DNA of 64,000 bases from Conservatibacter flavescens (GCF_002795425.1 NZ_PHHA01000018.1:154460-218459), one strand, 5' to 3'. Positions 47,824 to 56,678 are shown, numbered from the stretch's first letter. Numbers and translations are program-made. The notes: a model not told the origin generated them from the sequence alone.

Positions 47824-49421
47824 TGAAACTGAATTATGCTTCATTACAAGACTGTGAAAAATGGCAAGGGTATTCCTTGCCTAATTATGATGTTGTTCAG
47901 GTTGCGCAGCAGACTAAGCAAGCACCGATTTGGTTACATTTAGGTGCAGGCAATATATTTCGTGCCTTTTTAGCAAATCTCCAACAGCAGCTACTCAATC
48001 AGAGCTTAACAGATAAAGGGATTATCGTTGCAGAAGGTTTTGATGAAGAAATTATTGAAAAAGCTTACCGCCCTTTTGATAATTTATCTATTTTTGCGCG
48101 TTTAAAAAACGATCATACCATTGATAAAATCATTATTGGTAGTATCAGCGAATCATTAAAAATGGATTGTAAATTTGCAGAAGATTTTAACCGCTTACAA
48201 GAAATTTTTTGTTCCCCTTCGTTACAAATGGTTTCACTTACTATTACTGAAAAAGGTTATTTAATTAAAAACCAACAAGGTGAGTATACTGCTGCAGTAC
48301 AAACAGATTTTTCGCAAGGACTAAATAAACCACAAAGTTATATCGGTAAAATTGTCGCGTTACTACACAGTCGTTTTATAAATGGTGCTTACCCATTGGC
48401 GTTAGTGAGCATGGATAATATGTCAAAAAATGGAGAAAAATTACAGCGTGTTATCTTAGAGTTTGCTCAAGAGTGGAAAAAGTGCGGTGTGATTTCACAA
48501 GATTTTATTGACTATTTAAATTCAAATAAAATAAGTTTTCCTTGGTCAATGATCGATAAAATTACCCCTCGCCCTGATAGTTATGTGCAACAACAATTAC
48601 AAGCAGACGGTATTGAAAATCTTGAGCCAGTTATTACCTCAAAAAATACTTATGTGGCTCCTTTTGTTAACGCAGAAGAATTGGAGTATCTCGCTATTGA
48701 AGACGATTTTCCGAATGGGCGACCACCATTGGATAAAGTCGGTGTGATCTTTACTAGCAGAGAAATCGTCAATCAAATTGAAACAATGAAAGTCACAACC
48801 TGTTTAAACCCTTTGCATACAGGACTTGCAATATTCGGTTGTTTATTAGGCTATAATTCCATTGCTGCGGAAATGCAAGATCCTGAATTGCTTGCATTGG
48901 TCAACCGTATTGGTTATCAAGAAGGATTGCCTGTGGTTATTGATCCTAAAATTATTAATCCTAAACAGTTTATTGACGAAGTTGTAAATATTCGTTTACC
49001 TAACGCATTTATTCCGGATACACCACAACGGATTGCAACAGATACTTCACAAAAATTATCCATTCGTTTTGGCGAAACGATAAGATCTTATCTCCGAAAT
49101 AATAAAGATCTTGGAGAATTAGTCGCAATTCCACTGGTTTTTGCCGGTTGGCTACGCTATTTATTGGGTGTAGATGATGAAGGAAACTTATTTGAGCTTA
49201 GCCCAGATCCGTTACTATCTGAGTTAAAAGCTAAACTTTCTTGTGTTAAACTGGGCGAAAATGTATCAACAGACAGTTTAAAACCGATTTTATCCGATAA
49301 AAATATTTTCGGTGTGGATCTGTATGATGTGGGATTAGCGCAGCAGGTAGAACTTTATTTTAATGAAATGCTCATTGGAAAAGGTTCTGTACGAGCGAGT
49401 TTACAAAAATATCTGAATTGA
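47823..49421 (+). CDS. mannitol dehydrogenase-family oxidoreductase (fructuronate reductase, UxuB-like)
   Basis: The 532 residues belong to the long-chain mannitol dehydrogenase family. The N-terminal nucleotide-binding part is IWLHLGAGNIFRAFLA. The catalytic region TTCLNPLHTGLAIFGCLLGY carries the family's Asn and His after a Lys. By position after uxuA it should reduce D-fructuronate to D-mannonate. Resemblance to the H. influenzae HI0048 type is from memory. It is longer than E. coli UxuB (about 486). It is coupled to uxuA through TAATG. Confidence 0.83.
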   Translation: MKLNYASLQDCEKWQGYSLPNYDVVQVAQQTKQAPIWLHLGAGNIFRAFLANLQQQLLNQSLTDKGIIVAEGFDEEIIEKAYRPFDNLSIFARLKNDHTIDKIIIGSISESLKMDCKFAEDFNRLQEIFCSPSLQMVSLTITEKGYLIKNQQGEYTAAVQTDFSQGLNKPQSYIGKIVALLHSRFINGAYPLALVSMDNMSKNGEKLQRVILEFAQEWKKCGVISQDFIDYLNSNKISFPWSMIDKITPRPDSYVQQQLQADGIENLEPVITSKNTYVAPFVNAEELEYLAIEDDFPNGRPPLDKVGVIFTSREIVNQIETMKVTTCLNPLHTGLAIFGCLLGYNSIAAEMQDPELLALVNRIGYQEGLPVVIDPKIINPKQFIDEVVNIRLPNAFIPDTPQRIATDTSQKLSIRFGETIRSYLRNNKDLGELVAIPLVFAGWLRYLLGVDDEGNLFELSPDPLLSELKAKLSCVKLGENVSTDSLKPILSDKNIFGVDLYDVGLAQQVELYFNEMLIGKGSVRASLQKYLN

Positions 49422-49429
49422 GAATTAAA

Positions 49430-50107
49430 ATGAACGAGCCAAAACATCGAGAAAGTTCACGGGAATTTGCCTATCGTAATTTAAGAGAAATGATCGTCAA
49501 TATGGAATTAAAGCCAGGCGATAAAGTCAGTGAAACGGAATTAGGTACATTATTAGGTATTAGCCGAACACCAATCCGTGAAGCCTTAATTGATCTTGAG
49601 AAAAGCGGTGCAGTTAAAGTCGTATCACAAAAAGGAACTTTTATTTCTTTTATTGATCCTTTTCTTATTGAAGAGGCTCGTTTTTTACGTTTGACCCTAG
49701 AAAAGGAAGTAGCCTCATTGCTGTGTGAAGAGCAATATCATAAAGATCTTTATTTATTAGAAGATAATTTGAAATTGCAAGAATTCTACTTACAGAATGA
49801 GAATTATGAAAAATTTTTAGAGTTAGATAATGAATTCCATCATTTATTTTTTCGATTGACGAACAAAGAAAATATTTATGCATTGATGAGAGGGCTAAAT
49901 ATTCATTTTGACCGTGCAAGAATTTGTATTTTTAAAAATAAGCCTTCTTTTACCACTTTAGAAGAACATAAAGATATTTTAGCGGCGATCCGAAAGCAGG
50001 ATAAAGAAAGCGTAAAAGCCTGTATTGAGAAACACCTTTATCGATATGTTTTAGATAAAGATCACTTTGAGAAAGAATATAGCCACTATTTTAAACGCTC
50101 ACTTTAG
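49430..50107 (+). CDS. GntR/FCD transcription regulator, unit 3
   Basis: The 225 residues have a winged helix at about 8-70 (YRNLREMIVNMELKPGDKVSETELGTLLGISRTPIREALIDLE) and an FCD domain (ARFLRLTLEKEVASLL, LDNEFHHLFFRL, EEHKDILAAIRKQDKESV). The ATG at 49430 is 8 bases after the previous stop; an upstream TTG is less likely. As the last gene of unit 3 it probably controls that operon through the palindrome at 42841. Confidence 0.87.
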   Translation: MNEPKHRESSREFAYRNLREMIVNMELKPGDKVSETELGTLLGISRTPIREALIDLEKSGAVKVVSQKGTFISFIDPFLIEEARFLRLTLEKEVASLLCEEQYHKDLYLLEDNLKLQEFYLQNENYEKFLELDNEFHHLFFRLTNKENIYALMRGLNIHFDRARICIFKNKPSFTTLEEHKDILAAIRKQDKESVKACIEKHLYRYVLDKDHFEKEYSHYFKRSL

Positions 50108-50142
50108 TCTATTTCACTATAAGTATATTTGGTTATTTTTTA

Positions 50143-50158
50143 TGTGATAGTGATCACA
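50143..50158 (+). promoter_or_regulatory. CRP site before unit 4
   Basis: TGTGATAGTGATCACA is a perfect TGTGA-6-TCACA match, 22 bases upstream of the LacI-type operator and 97 bases before the dctP start. It indicates catabolite-activated transcription of unit 4. Confidence 0.8.
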
Positions 50159-50180
50159 AGTTGATTAAATACCACTATTT

Positions 50181-50196
50181 ATGGAACCGGTTCCAT
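50181..50196. promoter_or_regulatory. LacI-family operator (PtxS-like palindrome) before unit 4
   Basis: ATGGAACCGGTTCCAT is a perfect 16-base palindrome with the central CCGG typical of LacI/GalR sites. It closely resembles the Pseudomonas PtxS operator (TGAAACCGGTTTCA, from memory). The only LacI-family gene in the window lies in the operon it precedes, so autoregulation is likely. Confidence 0.78.
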
Positions 50197-50254
50197 GATA
50201 GATTAATGACGTTTTTTGGGAGTATTCACTAAAACTTAGATAAGGTAACTTTTT

Positions 50255-51262
50255 ATGAAAAAACTATTCATATGTTTGATTCCGTTCATGGTGGCAAGTT
50301 GTAGTGAGCCTAGTGCGACGGCTGAAACTGGGGCGGGGCAGTCTGTAAAACTAGTGGCGGCTCATAACCAAACGAATCTTTCTAGCCCATATCAATCCGG
50401 TATGCTGAAATTAAAAGAAGAAGCTGAAAAGTCAGATCAGATTCAAGTGGAAGTGCATGCGGGGACTATCGGTACAAATGAAAATGAATTGGTAGAAAAA
50501 TTGGTATTGGGTGGGGCAGATATTGTTTTGGTTTCACCAGGTTTTATGACCTCAGCCGGTATTGATGAAGTGGATCTATTTTCTTTATTGTACTTATTTA
50601 ATGATTATGCCCATTGGGAAAAAATTGTTGATAGTGAAATTGGACAAAAAATAGCGGATATTATTTATCAGAAATCCGGCAATAAATATCGTGTGTTGGG
50701 ATACTGGAGTGCTGGGGTAAGACATTGGTATGGTAAAAAACCAATTACTGTGGTGGAAGATGCGAAAGGGTTGAAAATTAGAACGCAGACATCTGGGGTG
50801 GTGTCCGATTTTTGGACTGCTATCGGAGCTGTTCCAACCTCAGTCGCTTGGGCTGAGCTATATCAAGCTTTGGCGAGTAATGTGGTAGATGGTGCAGAAA
50901 ATGCTTATCCTTATTTGGTGCCAATGGAACATCATCGGACGACAAATGGTAAATATATTTCTGAGACTGCCCATGATTATACGACGAGATTTTTACTGAT
51001 TCGAGCAGCAACATGGAATAAATTGAGCGATGAGCAGAAAGCCGTACTGGAAGCAGCCGTAAAAGAAGCGACGAGAATTGAACGCAATGCGATTTATGCG
51101 GAGGAAAATCAGTATAAAGAAAAAGCCATTGCTGATGGCGCGGTGGTAAATGCTGTGGATAAAACGCCGTTTAGCCAAGTCGCGAAAGCAGTTCAAGACA
51201 AATGGGCTGCACAGCATGAAGGTATGACAGAAATATTAAATCAAATTCGTCAGACCCAGTGA
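50255..51262 (+). CDS. TRAP transporter substrate-binding lipoprotein DctP, unit 4
   Basis: The 335 residues start with a lipoprotein signal (lipobox MVASC, Cys16). DctP blocks: KLVAAHNQTNLSSPYQSGMLKL, HAGTIGTNENELVEKLVLGGADI, AKGLKIRTQTSG (ligand Arg) and WAELYQALASNVVDGAENAYP. AAGGT lies before the ATG. With a PtxS-like operator, PfkB kinase, GhrB-like reductase and Eda downstream, 2-ketogluconate or another 2-ketoaldonate is the likely ligand. Confidence 0.92.
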   Translation: MKKLFICLIPFMVASCSEPSATAETGAGQSVKLVAAHNQTNLSSPYQSGMLKLKEEAEKSDQIQVEVHAGTIGTNENELVEKLVLGGADIVLVSPGFMTSAGIDEVDLFSLLYLFNDYAHWEKIVDSEIGQKIADIIYQKSGNKYRVLGYWSAGVRHWYGKKPITVVEDAKGLKIRTQTSGVVSDFWTAIGAVPTSVAWAELYQALASNVVDGAENAYPYLVPMEHHRTTNGKYISETAHDYTTRFLLIRAATWNKLSDEQKAVLEAAVKEATRIERNAIYAEENQYKEKAIADGAVVNAVDKTPFSQVAKAVQDKWAAQHEGMTEILNQIRQTQ

Positions 51263-51281
51263 ATAAGGTAAAGGTGACATT

Positions 51282-51758
51282 ATGCAAAAATTAATTGATT
51301 ACTTAGAACGAATGCAATTGATCTTGGGGACGGTATTTCTAGTGGTTTTTGTATCTGTTACCTTAATTCAAGTCATTACGCGTTATTTAGGAATTAGTGC
51401 CACTTGGACTGAAGAGGTCTCGGTCAATACGTTTATTTGGTCGATGTTGTTGGGGGCAGCAGTCATGGTGAGAAAAAAACAGCACTTTAGTTTCAATTTG
51501 TTAGATAACTTTTTCTCACCAAGAAATAAGCACTTATTTATTATTTTTCAGAATGTCATTATTTTGATCTTTTGCCTATTATGCACGCTATACAGCATGG
51601 AAATTACACAAACCTTTTGGCATTCTCGCTGGGTAACCATTCCGAGTTTAAAGCAAGGCTATGCTTGGCTTATTTTGCCGATTACTTTTATTTCTATGAG
51701 CATTTATTTGCTAGAAGATATTACTCATCAAACCATTAAATTAGTAAGAGGAAATTAA
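51282..51758 (+). CDS. TRAP transporter small permease DctQ, unit 4
   Basis: The 158-residue four-helix subunit contains VTLIQVITRYLGISATWTEEVSVNTFIWSMLLGAAVMVRKKQHFSFNLL, the DctQ pattern. It lies 19 bases after dctP and 3 bases before dctM. Confidence 0.92.
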   Translation: MQKLIDYLERMQLILGTVFLVVFVSVTLIQVITRYLGISATWTEEVSVNTFIWSMLLGAAVMVRKKQHFSFNLLDNFFSPRNKHLFIIFQNVIILIFCLLCTLYSMEITQTFWHSRWVTIPSLKQGYAWLILPITFISMSIYLLEDITHQTIKLVRGN

Positions 51759-51761
51759 ACC

Positions 51762-53033
51762 ATGACATTATTATTAGTGACCTTATTATTTATTTTATTG
51801 GTTATTATTGGTATTCCTATTGCTTTTTCTATCAGTATCGCGGCGTTGGTGGGAATTAGCTCGGTAAGCGGTATTCCGAATACGATGATCCCGATGAAAA
51901 TGTTTTACGGTCTGAATTCTTACGTGTTGTTAGCGGTTCCTTTGTTTGTATTAACGGCCACTATTATGAATCAGGGAAATATTTCTCGAAAACTCATTGA
52001 TTTTTCTTTAGGGATTGTAGGACGTTGTCCGGGCGGATTAGGGCATGCTAATGTGATGGTCTCCATGTTGTTTGCTGGGGTGAGTGGTTCTTCCCAAGCG
52101 GATACGGCTGGAGTAGGTAAAATTTTAATCCCAAATATGATTGAAAAAGGCTACAGCAAAGAAATGGCTGTCGGAGTAACTGCCGCTTCTTCTACGATTG
52201 GTGGCATTATTCCGCCTAGTATTACGATGGTCATTTATGGGGGGCTGACGAATACTTCTGTTGGACAATTATTTGTGGGAGGAATCTTACCGGGTATTTT
52301 CATTGGGCTTGGTATGATGGCATTTATTTATTATGTGGCGATTAAACAGTCTTTGCCAAAAGAAAATAAAATGCCTTGGCATGTGTTTTTTCAATTGTTC
52401 AAAGATTCCATTCCCGCATTAGTGACACCGTTAATCATTATTTTGGGGATTGTATTCGGTATTTTCACCCCGACAGAAGCGGCCGCATTTTCAGCGGTAT
52501 ATGCTTATTTTGTCAGTGCCTATTATTATAAAACGATCACTTATAAAGATCTGCCGAAAATATTAGTCGAAACCTTAAAATTAAGCTGCTTATCTTTGTT
52601 TGCATTAGCTGCTGCGTCTGCTTTGGGAGAGTTTTTAGGGTATTTTCGAATTAATATGGTTGTAGCGGAATTTTTTAATCATTTTGGCAACAGCCAATAT
52701 CTCTTCTTAGGATTAATTATTTTATTTTTCCTCTTTATTGGCACGTTTATGGACGCGATCCCTGCAATGGTATTGTTTGTTCCTGTGATTTATCCTGTCG
52801 CACAAGCATTGGGTATCGATCCTGTTCAATTAGGCGTTATCATTATTATCACATTATCTATTGGTTTAGTGACACCGCCTTATGGATTGTGTTTATTGAT
52901 AGCAAGTGTAATTGGTGATCTACCGATTGGCCGTTCATTTAAAGCTGTATTGCCTTATATTATCGTGATCTTATTTGTGTTAGCACTTGTTGTATTTGTA
53001 CCATCTATTTTATTAACGGATATGTTGTTATGA
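51762..53033 (+). CDS. TRAP transporter large permease DctM, unit 4
   Basis: The 423 residues have about 12 membrane helices. Blocks: LLAVPLFVLTATIMNQGNISRKLI, GVSGSSQADTAGVGKILIPNM, IGGIIPPSITMVIYGG, FTPTEAAAFSAVYAY and IGLVTPPYGLCLLI. The stop overlaps the LacI gene start by four bases (ATGA), so the two are translationally coupled. Confidence 0.94.
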   Translation: MTLLLVTLLFILLVIIGIPIAFSISIAALVGISSVSGIPNTMIPMKMFYGLNSYVLLAVPLFVLTATIMNQGNISRKLIDFSLGIVGRCPGGLGHANVMVSMLFAGVSGSSQADTAGVGKILIPNMIEKGYSKEMAVGVTAASSTIGGIIPPSITMVIYGGLTNTSVGQLFVGGILPGIFIGLGMMAFIYYVAIKQSLPKENKMPWHVFFQLFKDSIPALVTPLIIILGIVFGIFTPTEAAAFSAVYAYFVSAYYYKTITYKDLPKILVETLKLSCLSLFALAAASALGEFLGYFRINMVVAEFFNHFGNSQYLFLGLIILFFLFIGTFMDAIPAMVLFVPVIYPVAQALGIDPVQLGVIIIITLSIGLVTPPYGLCLLIASVIGDLPIGRSFKAVLPYIIVILFVLALVVFVPSILLTDMLL

Positions 53034-54040
53034 CGTTAACCAAGAAAGCGACGATTAGCGATGTCGCCAAATTAGCTAAAGTCGGGAAAACTAGCGTGTC
53101 TCGCTATTTAAATGGGGAGTTTAAAGTGTTGTCTGAAGATATACAAAGGCGCATTAAACTTGCTATAGAGACATTGGATTATAAGCCCAGTCGTTTGGCC
53201 AGTGGCATGAAAAAAGGTAGAACCAAGTTGATTGCGCTTGTTTTTGCGGATTTAAGTATTTCTTATGCGATGGAAATCATGCGCGGCGTTGAAACAGCTT
53301 GTCGGGAGAATGATTACACTTTGTTGGTTTTTAATGCCAATAATGAAAGTGAGCAAGAGAAAAAGATTTTACAACTCTTGACGAGTTACCAGGTTGAAGG
53401 GGTGATTATTCAAGCTTTAAGAACTCATGATCATAATTTTTATGATTTTAATTTACCGATGGTATCCATTGATAGAGCAATTCATGGGTGTGAAACGGAT
53501 CTAGTGCATCTTGATAATATCCAAGCAACAAAACTGGCGGTAACACATTTAATTGAAAATGCGTTCGAACAGGTGTTATTTATTACGGAAAAAATTGAAG
53601 ATATACAAGCGCGTCAACAGCGTTCAGAAACATTTTATCAATTGATGCAAAGTTATCCCCAATGTAAGGGAGAGATTATTGAAGTTTTAGATATTTCTCA
53701 ACCGCAGCAAATTGATCCCATTTTACAGGCATTTTATCAATCAGGGCAGGGGAAAAAACAAGCGATTTTAGCGGTGAATGGAGTGGCAACATTAAATACA
53801 GCGCTTGCCTTGAAACGTCTAAATATCGAATGGGGGCGTGACATCGGATTAATTGGATTTGATGATCCGAATTGGGCTGCGGTACTTGGTGATGGGATTA
53901 CTACGATACGTCAACCGACATTGGATATTGGATATTGTGCTTTTGAATTGCTATTGAAACGAATACAAGGTGATCGTTCTAAATTTAAAACAGTACTCTA
54001 TCCAGGAGAATTAATTGTCCGAAAATCTACAATATTGTGA
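53030..54040 (+). CDS. LacI-family transcription regulator (PtxS/GntR-like), unit 4
   Basis: The 336 residues have the LacI helix-turn-helix (ATISDVAKLAKVGKTSVSRYLNGEF, about 7-31) and the hinge region KPSRLASGMKKGRT. The periplasmic-binding-like sensor domain includes ALVFADLSISYAMEIMRGVE and IGLIGFDDPNWA. Its operator is probably the palindrome at 50181, and its ligand a 2-ketoaldonate. Lying inside the operon between transport and enzyme genes fits autoregulation. Confidence 0.9.
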   Translation: MTLTKKATISDVAKLAKVGKTSVSRYLNGEFKVLSEDIQRRIKLAIETLDYKPSRLASGMKKGRTKLIALVFADLSISYAMEIMRGVETACRENDYTLLVFNANNESEQEKKILQLLTSYQVEGVIIQALRTHDHNFYDFNLPMVSIDRAIHGCETDLVHLDNIQATKLAVTHLIENAFEQVLFITEKIEDIQARQQRSETFYQLMQSYPQCKGEIIEVLDISQPQQIDPILQAFYQSGQGKKQAILAVNGVATLNTALALKRLNIEWGRDIGLIGFDDPNWAAVLGDGITTIRQPTLDIGYCAFELLLKRIQGDRSKFKTVLYPGELIVRKSTIL

Positions 54041-54048
54041 GGTAAATT

Positions 54049-54993
54049 ATGCAACAATCAGATCTTGATATCATCACATTTGGCGAAGCAATGGCAATGT
54101 TTGTGGCGACGGAATGTGGTGAATTATCAGAAGTCTCTTCTTTTGTAAAACGCCCAGCCGGTGCAGAATTAAATGTTGCCATTGGATTAGCCCGTTTAGG
54201 GTTCAAAGTGGCTTGGCAAAGCCGAGTAGGGCAGGATTCTTTAGGGGATTTTATTTTAAATGTATTAAAAAAAGAGAAAATTCTGACCGCACTTGTTAGT
54301 CGAGATAAGCAATATCCAACCGGTTTTTTATTAAAATCGAAAGTGGAGGACGGTAGTGATCCATTAGTGGAATATTTTCGAAAAGGGTCGGCAGCAAGTT
54401 ATTTATCGCCGACGGACTTGAATCCTGAGTATTGTTCAAAAGCAAGACATCTGCATTTAACGGGGGTGGGGGCGGCCATTTCGGAATCTTCTTATCAATT
54501 GGCATTAGCGCTGGCAGATAACATGAAAGCATTAGGTAAAACGATCTCATTTGACCCAAATTTGCGCCCAAGTTTATGGAAAAATGAAGAGACAATGAAA
54601 AATTGTTTAAACCAAATTGCAGTTAAAGCGGATTGGTTCTTACCTGGTATTAAAGAAGGACGGATATTAACAGGGCTCACAACGGAACAGGAAATTGCTG
54701 ACTTCTATCTGCAACGTGGTGTAAAGGCCGTCATTATCAAATTAGGAGAACAGGGCGCGTATTTTAAAGACAATCAAGGGGAACAAGGTTATGTTAACGC
54801 TTGTTTGGTTGAACATGTCGTGGATACGGTTGGCGCGGGTGATGGATTTGCGGTTGGCGCAATTAGTGCATTATTGGAAGGCAAAAACTTGCACCAAGCA
54901 GCATTAAGAGGCAATAAGATCGGTTCATTGGCTATTCAAGTTATCGGTGACAGCGAAGGTTTGCCGACACGTGAACAATTAGGGGCATTTTAG
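54049..54993 (+). CDS. PfkB-family sugar kinase: 2-dehydro-3-deoxygluconokinase or 2-ketogluconokinase
   Basis: The 314 residues have ribokinase-fold blocks: ITFGEAMAMFV, GAELNVAIGLARLGFKVAWQSRVG, VEYFRKGSAASYLSP and the anion-hole/catalytic-base motif DTVGAGDGFAVGAISAL. Start and middle look closer to KguK-type 2-ketogluconate kinases (GETMAM, YFRRGSAAS, as I recall them) than to E. coli KdgK. It could phosphorylate KDG to KDPG for Eda next door, or 2-ketogluconate to its 6-phosphate for the following reductase. It is the only such kinase in the window. An uptake signal is inside. Confidence 0.85.
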   Translation: MQQSDLDIITFGEAMAMFVATECGELSEVSSFVKRPAGAELNVAIGLARLGFKVAWQSRVGQDSLGDFILNVLKKEKILTALVSRDKQYPTGFLLKSKVEDGSDPLVEYFRKGSAASYLSPTDLNPEYCSKARHLHLTGVGAAISESSYQLALALADNMKALGKTISFDPNLRPSLWKNEETMKNCLNQIAVKADWFLPGIKEGRILTGLTTEQEIADFYLQRGVKAVIIKLGEQGAYFKDNQGEQGYVNACLVEHVVDTVGAGDGFAVGAISALLEGKNLHQAALRGNKIGSLAIQVIGDSEGLPTREQLGAF

Positions 54994-55004
54994 GCGGTGA
55001 ATCA

Positions 55005-55979
55005 ATGAAAAAGAATATTGTACTGTATAAAAAAATACCACAAGAACAACAACATCGCTTAGCGCAGCATTTTAATGTTACTGCATTTGATGAAGTCAAC
55101 GAAGAAAATTATGCGGAGTTCATCGAAGCCCTTAAAACCGCAAATGGATTGATTGGGTCTAGCTTGGAGCTGCCTGAAAAAATTTTAAAAAATGCACCGC
55201 ACTTAGAAGCCATTTCAACCATTTCTGTGGGTTATGACAATTTTGATCTTGCTTATTTAAATCAACAGGGTATTCGTTTAATGAATACACCCAATGTATT
55301 GACAGACACGACAGCTGATATGTTATTTATGCTCGTGTTAATGACAGCGCGTCGAGCCGTAGAGTTGTCTTCGCTCGTACAGGATGGAAAATGGAAAAAT
55401 AGTATCGGCAGCGAATATTACGGCACAGATGTACATCATAAAACCATCGGCATTTTAGGCATGGGACGTATCGGACAGGCTTTGGCGAAACGCGCTTTTT
55501 GTGGTTTTGATATGCCTGTGTTGTATATGAGTAATCGTCCGAATAAATTTGTTGAACAGCATTATCAGGCAAAACATTGCAGTTTAGATGAGCTGCTCCA
55601 ATTAGCAGATATTATTTGTATTACTTTGCCATTAACAGAGAAAACGGAAAAGCTGATTAGTCGGGAAAAACTAGCGCTGATGAAAAAAACGGCGATTTTG
55701 GTGAATGGTGCGAGAGGCAAAATTATTGATGAAGCCGCATTGATTGAAGCATTGCAAAATAACCAAATTAAGGCAGCGGGGCTTGATGTATTTGAACAAG
55801 AACCGTTGGCGACAACTTCGCCATTATTACAACTACCCAATGCTGTGTTATTACCACACATCGGTTCAGCGACAACAGAAACTCGATTAAAAATGGTGGA
55901 ATGTGCGGTAGATAATTTGATTGCTGCATTGGAATCTGAGCCACCGATAAGTAACTGGGTTAACCCAAATGTTAAGTAA
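55005..55979 (+). CDS. 2-hydroxyacid dehydrogenase, GhrB/2-ketoaldonate reductase type
   Basis: The 324 residues equal E. coli GhrB in length. Blocks: STISVGYDNFD, TDTTADMLFMLVLMTARR, YYGTDVHHKTIGILGMGRIGQALA (nucleotide motif), LPLTEKTEKLISRE, NGARGKIIDE (active-site Arg), GLDVFEQEPL (Glu region) and LPHIGSATTETR with the catalytic His. It reduces a 2-keto acid with NAD(P)H; in this operon either 2-ketogluconate to gluconate or 2-keto-6-phosphogluconate to 6-phosphogluconate. Eleven bases after the kinase gene. Confidence 0.9.
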   Translation: MKKNIVLYKKIPQEQQHRLAQHFNVTAFDEVNEENYAEFIEALKTANGLIGSSLELPEKILKNAPHLEAISTISVGYDNFDLAYLNQQGIRLMNTPNVLTDTTADMLFMLVLMTARRAVELSSLVQDGKWKNSIGSEYYGTDVHHKTIGILGMGRIGQALAKRAFCGFDMPVLYMSNRPNKFVEQHYQAKHCSLDELLQLADIICITLPLTEKTEKLISREKLALMKKTAILVNGARGKIIDEAALIEALQNNQIKAAGLDVFEQEPLATTSPLLQLPNAVLLPHIGSATTETRLKMVECAVDNLIAALESEPPISNWVNPNVK

Positions 55980-55996
55980 AAATATAAGGAAACATT

Positions 55997-56629
55997 ATGT
56001 CATACACTACACAACAAATTATTGAAAAGCTACGTGAATTCAAAGTGATTCCTGTGATTGCATTAGATAATGTGGAAGATATTTTACCATTAATGGACAC
56101 GTTAAGCGAAAATGGCTTACCGGTAGCGGAGATTACTTTCCGTTCAGAAGCCGCAGAAGGGGCAATTCGTTTATTACGTCAACATAATCCCGATATTTTG
56201 ATTTTGGCGGGCACAGTTTTAACGGCTGAACAGGTGGTTGCTGCGAAAAATGCTGGGGCAGATGCCATTGTCACACCGGGTTTTAATCCGAAAATTGTGC
56301 AATTATGCCAAGATTTAGGGCTACCGATTGTGCCGGGCGTAAATAATCCAATGTCGATTGAAGCGGCGTTAGAAGTAGGAATTTCAGCGGTGAAATTTTT
56401 TCCAGCGGAAGCCAGCGGTGGGGTGAAGATGATTAAAGCCTTACTCGGGCCTTATAGCCACTTGCAAATTATGCCGACTGGGGGAATTGGGCCACATAAT
56501 CTTAAAGACTATCTTGCTATCCCGAATGTGGTTGCCTGCGGTGGTTCTTGGTTTGTGGAAAAATCGTTGATTAAAGCGAAAAACTGGGACGAAATCGGAC
56601 GATTAGTCAGAGAAGTCGTGGATAGATAG
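55997..56629 (+). CDS. eda: 2-dehydro-3-deoxyphosphogluconate aldolase
   Basis: Splits KDPG to pyruvate and glyceraldehyde-3-phosphate. The 210 residues carry the class I aldolase sites: Glu in VAEITFRSEAAEG, ILAGTVLTAEQ, VTPGFNPK, the Schiff-base Lys in AVKFFPAEASGG and the phosphate loop in MPTGGIGPHN. AAGGA lies before the ATG. It is the last gene of unit 4 and the end point for KDG made by units 1-3. Confidence 0.96.
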   Translation: MSYTTQQIIEKLREFKVIPVIALDNVEDILPLMDTLSENGLPVAEITFRSEAAEGAIRLLRQHNPDILILAGTVLTAEQVVAAKNAGADAIVTPGFNPKIVQLCQDLGLPIVPGVNNPMSIEAALEVGISAVKFFPAEASGGVKMIKALLGPYSHLQIMPTGGIGPHNLKDYLAIPNVVACGGSWFVEKSLIKAKNWDEIGRLVREVVDR

Positions 56630-56638
56630 TATTTGCAG

Positions 56639-56666
56639 AAATAGGGCAATATTGCCCTATTTTTTA
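56639..56666. terminator. Rho-independent terminator after eda
   Basis: The 20-base palindrome ATAGGGCAATATTGCCCTAT gives a long stem followed by TTTTTTAT on the plus strand. It lies between convergent genes, so it may also serve the minus strand. Confidence 0.9.
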
Positions 56667-56678
56667 TCTAAACCAATT

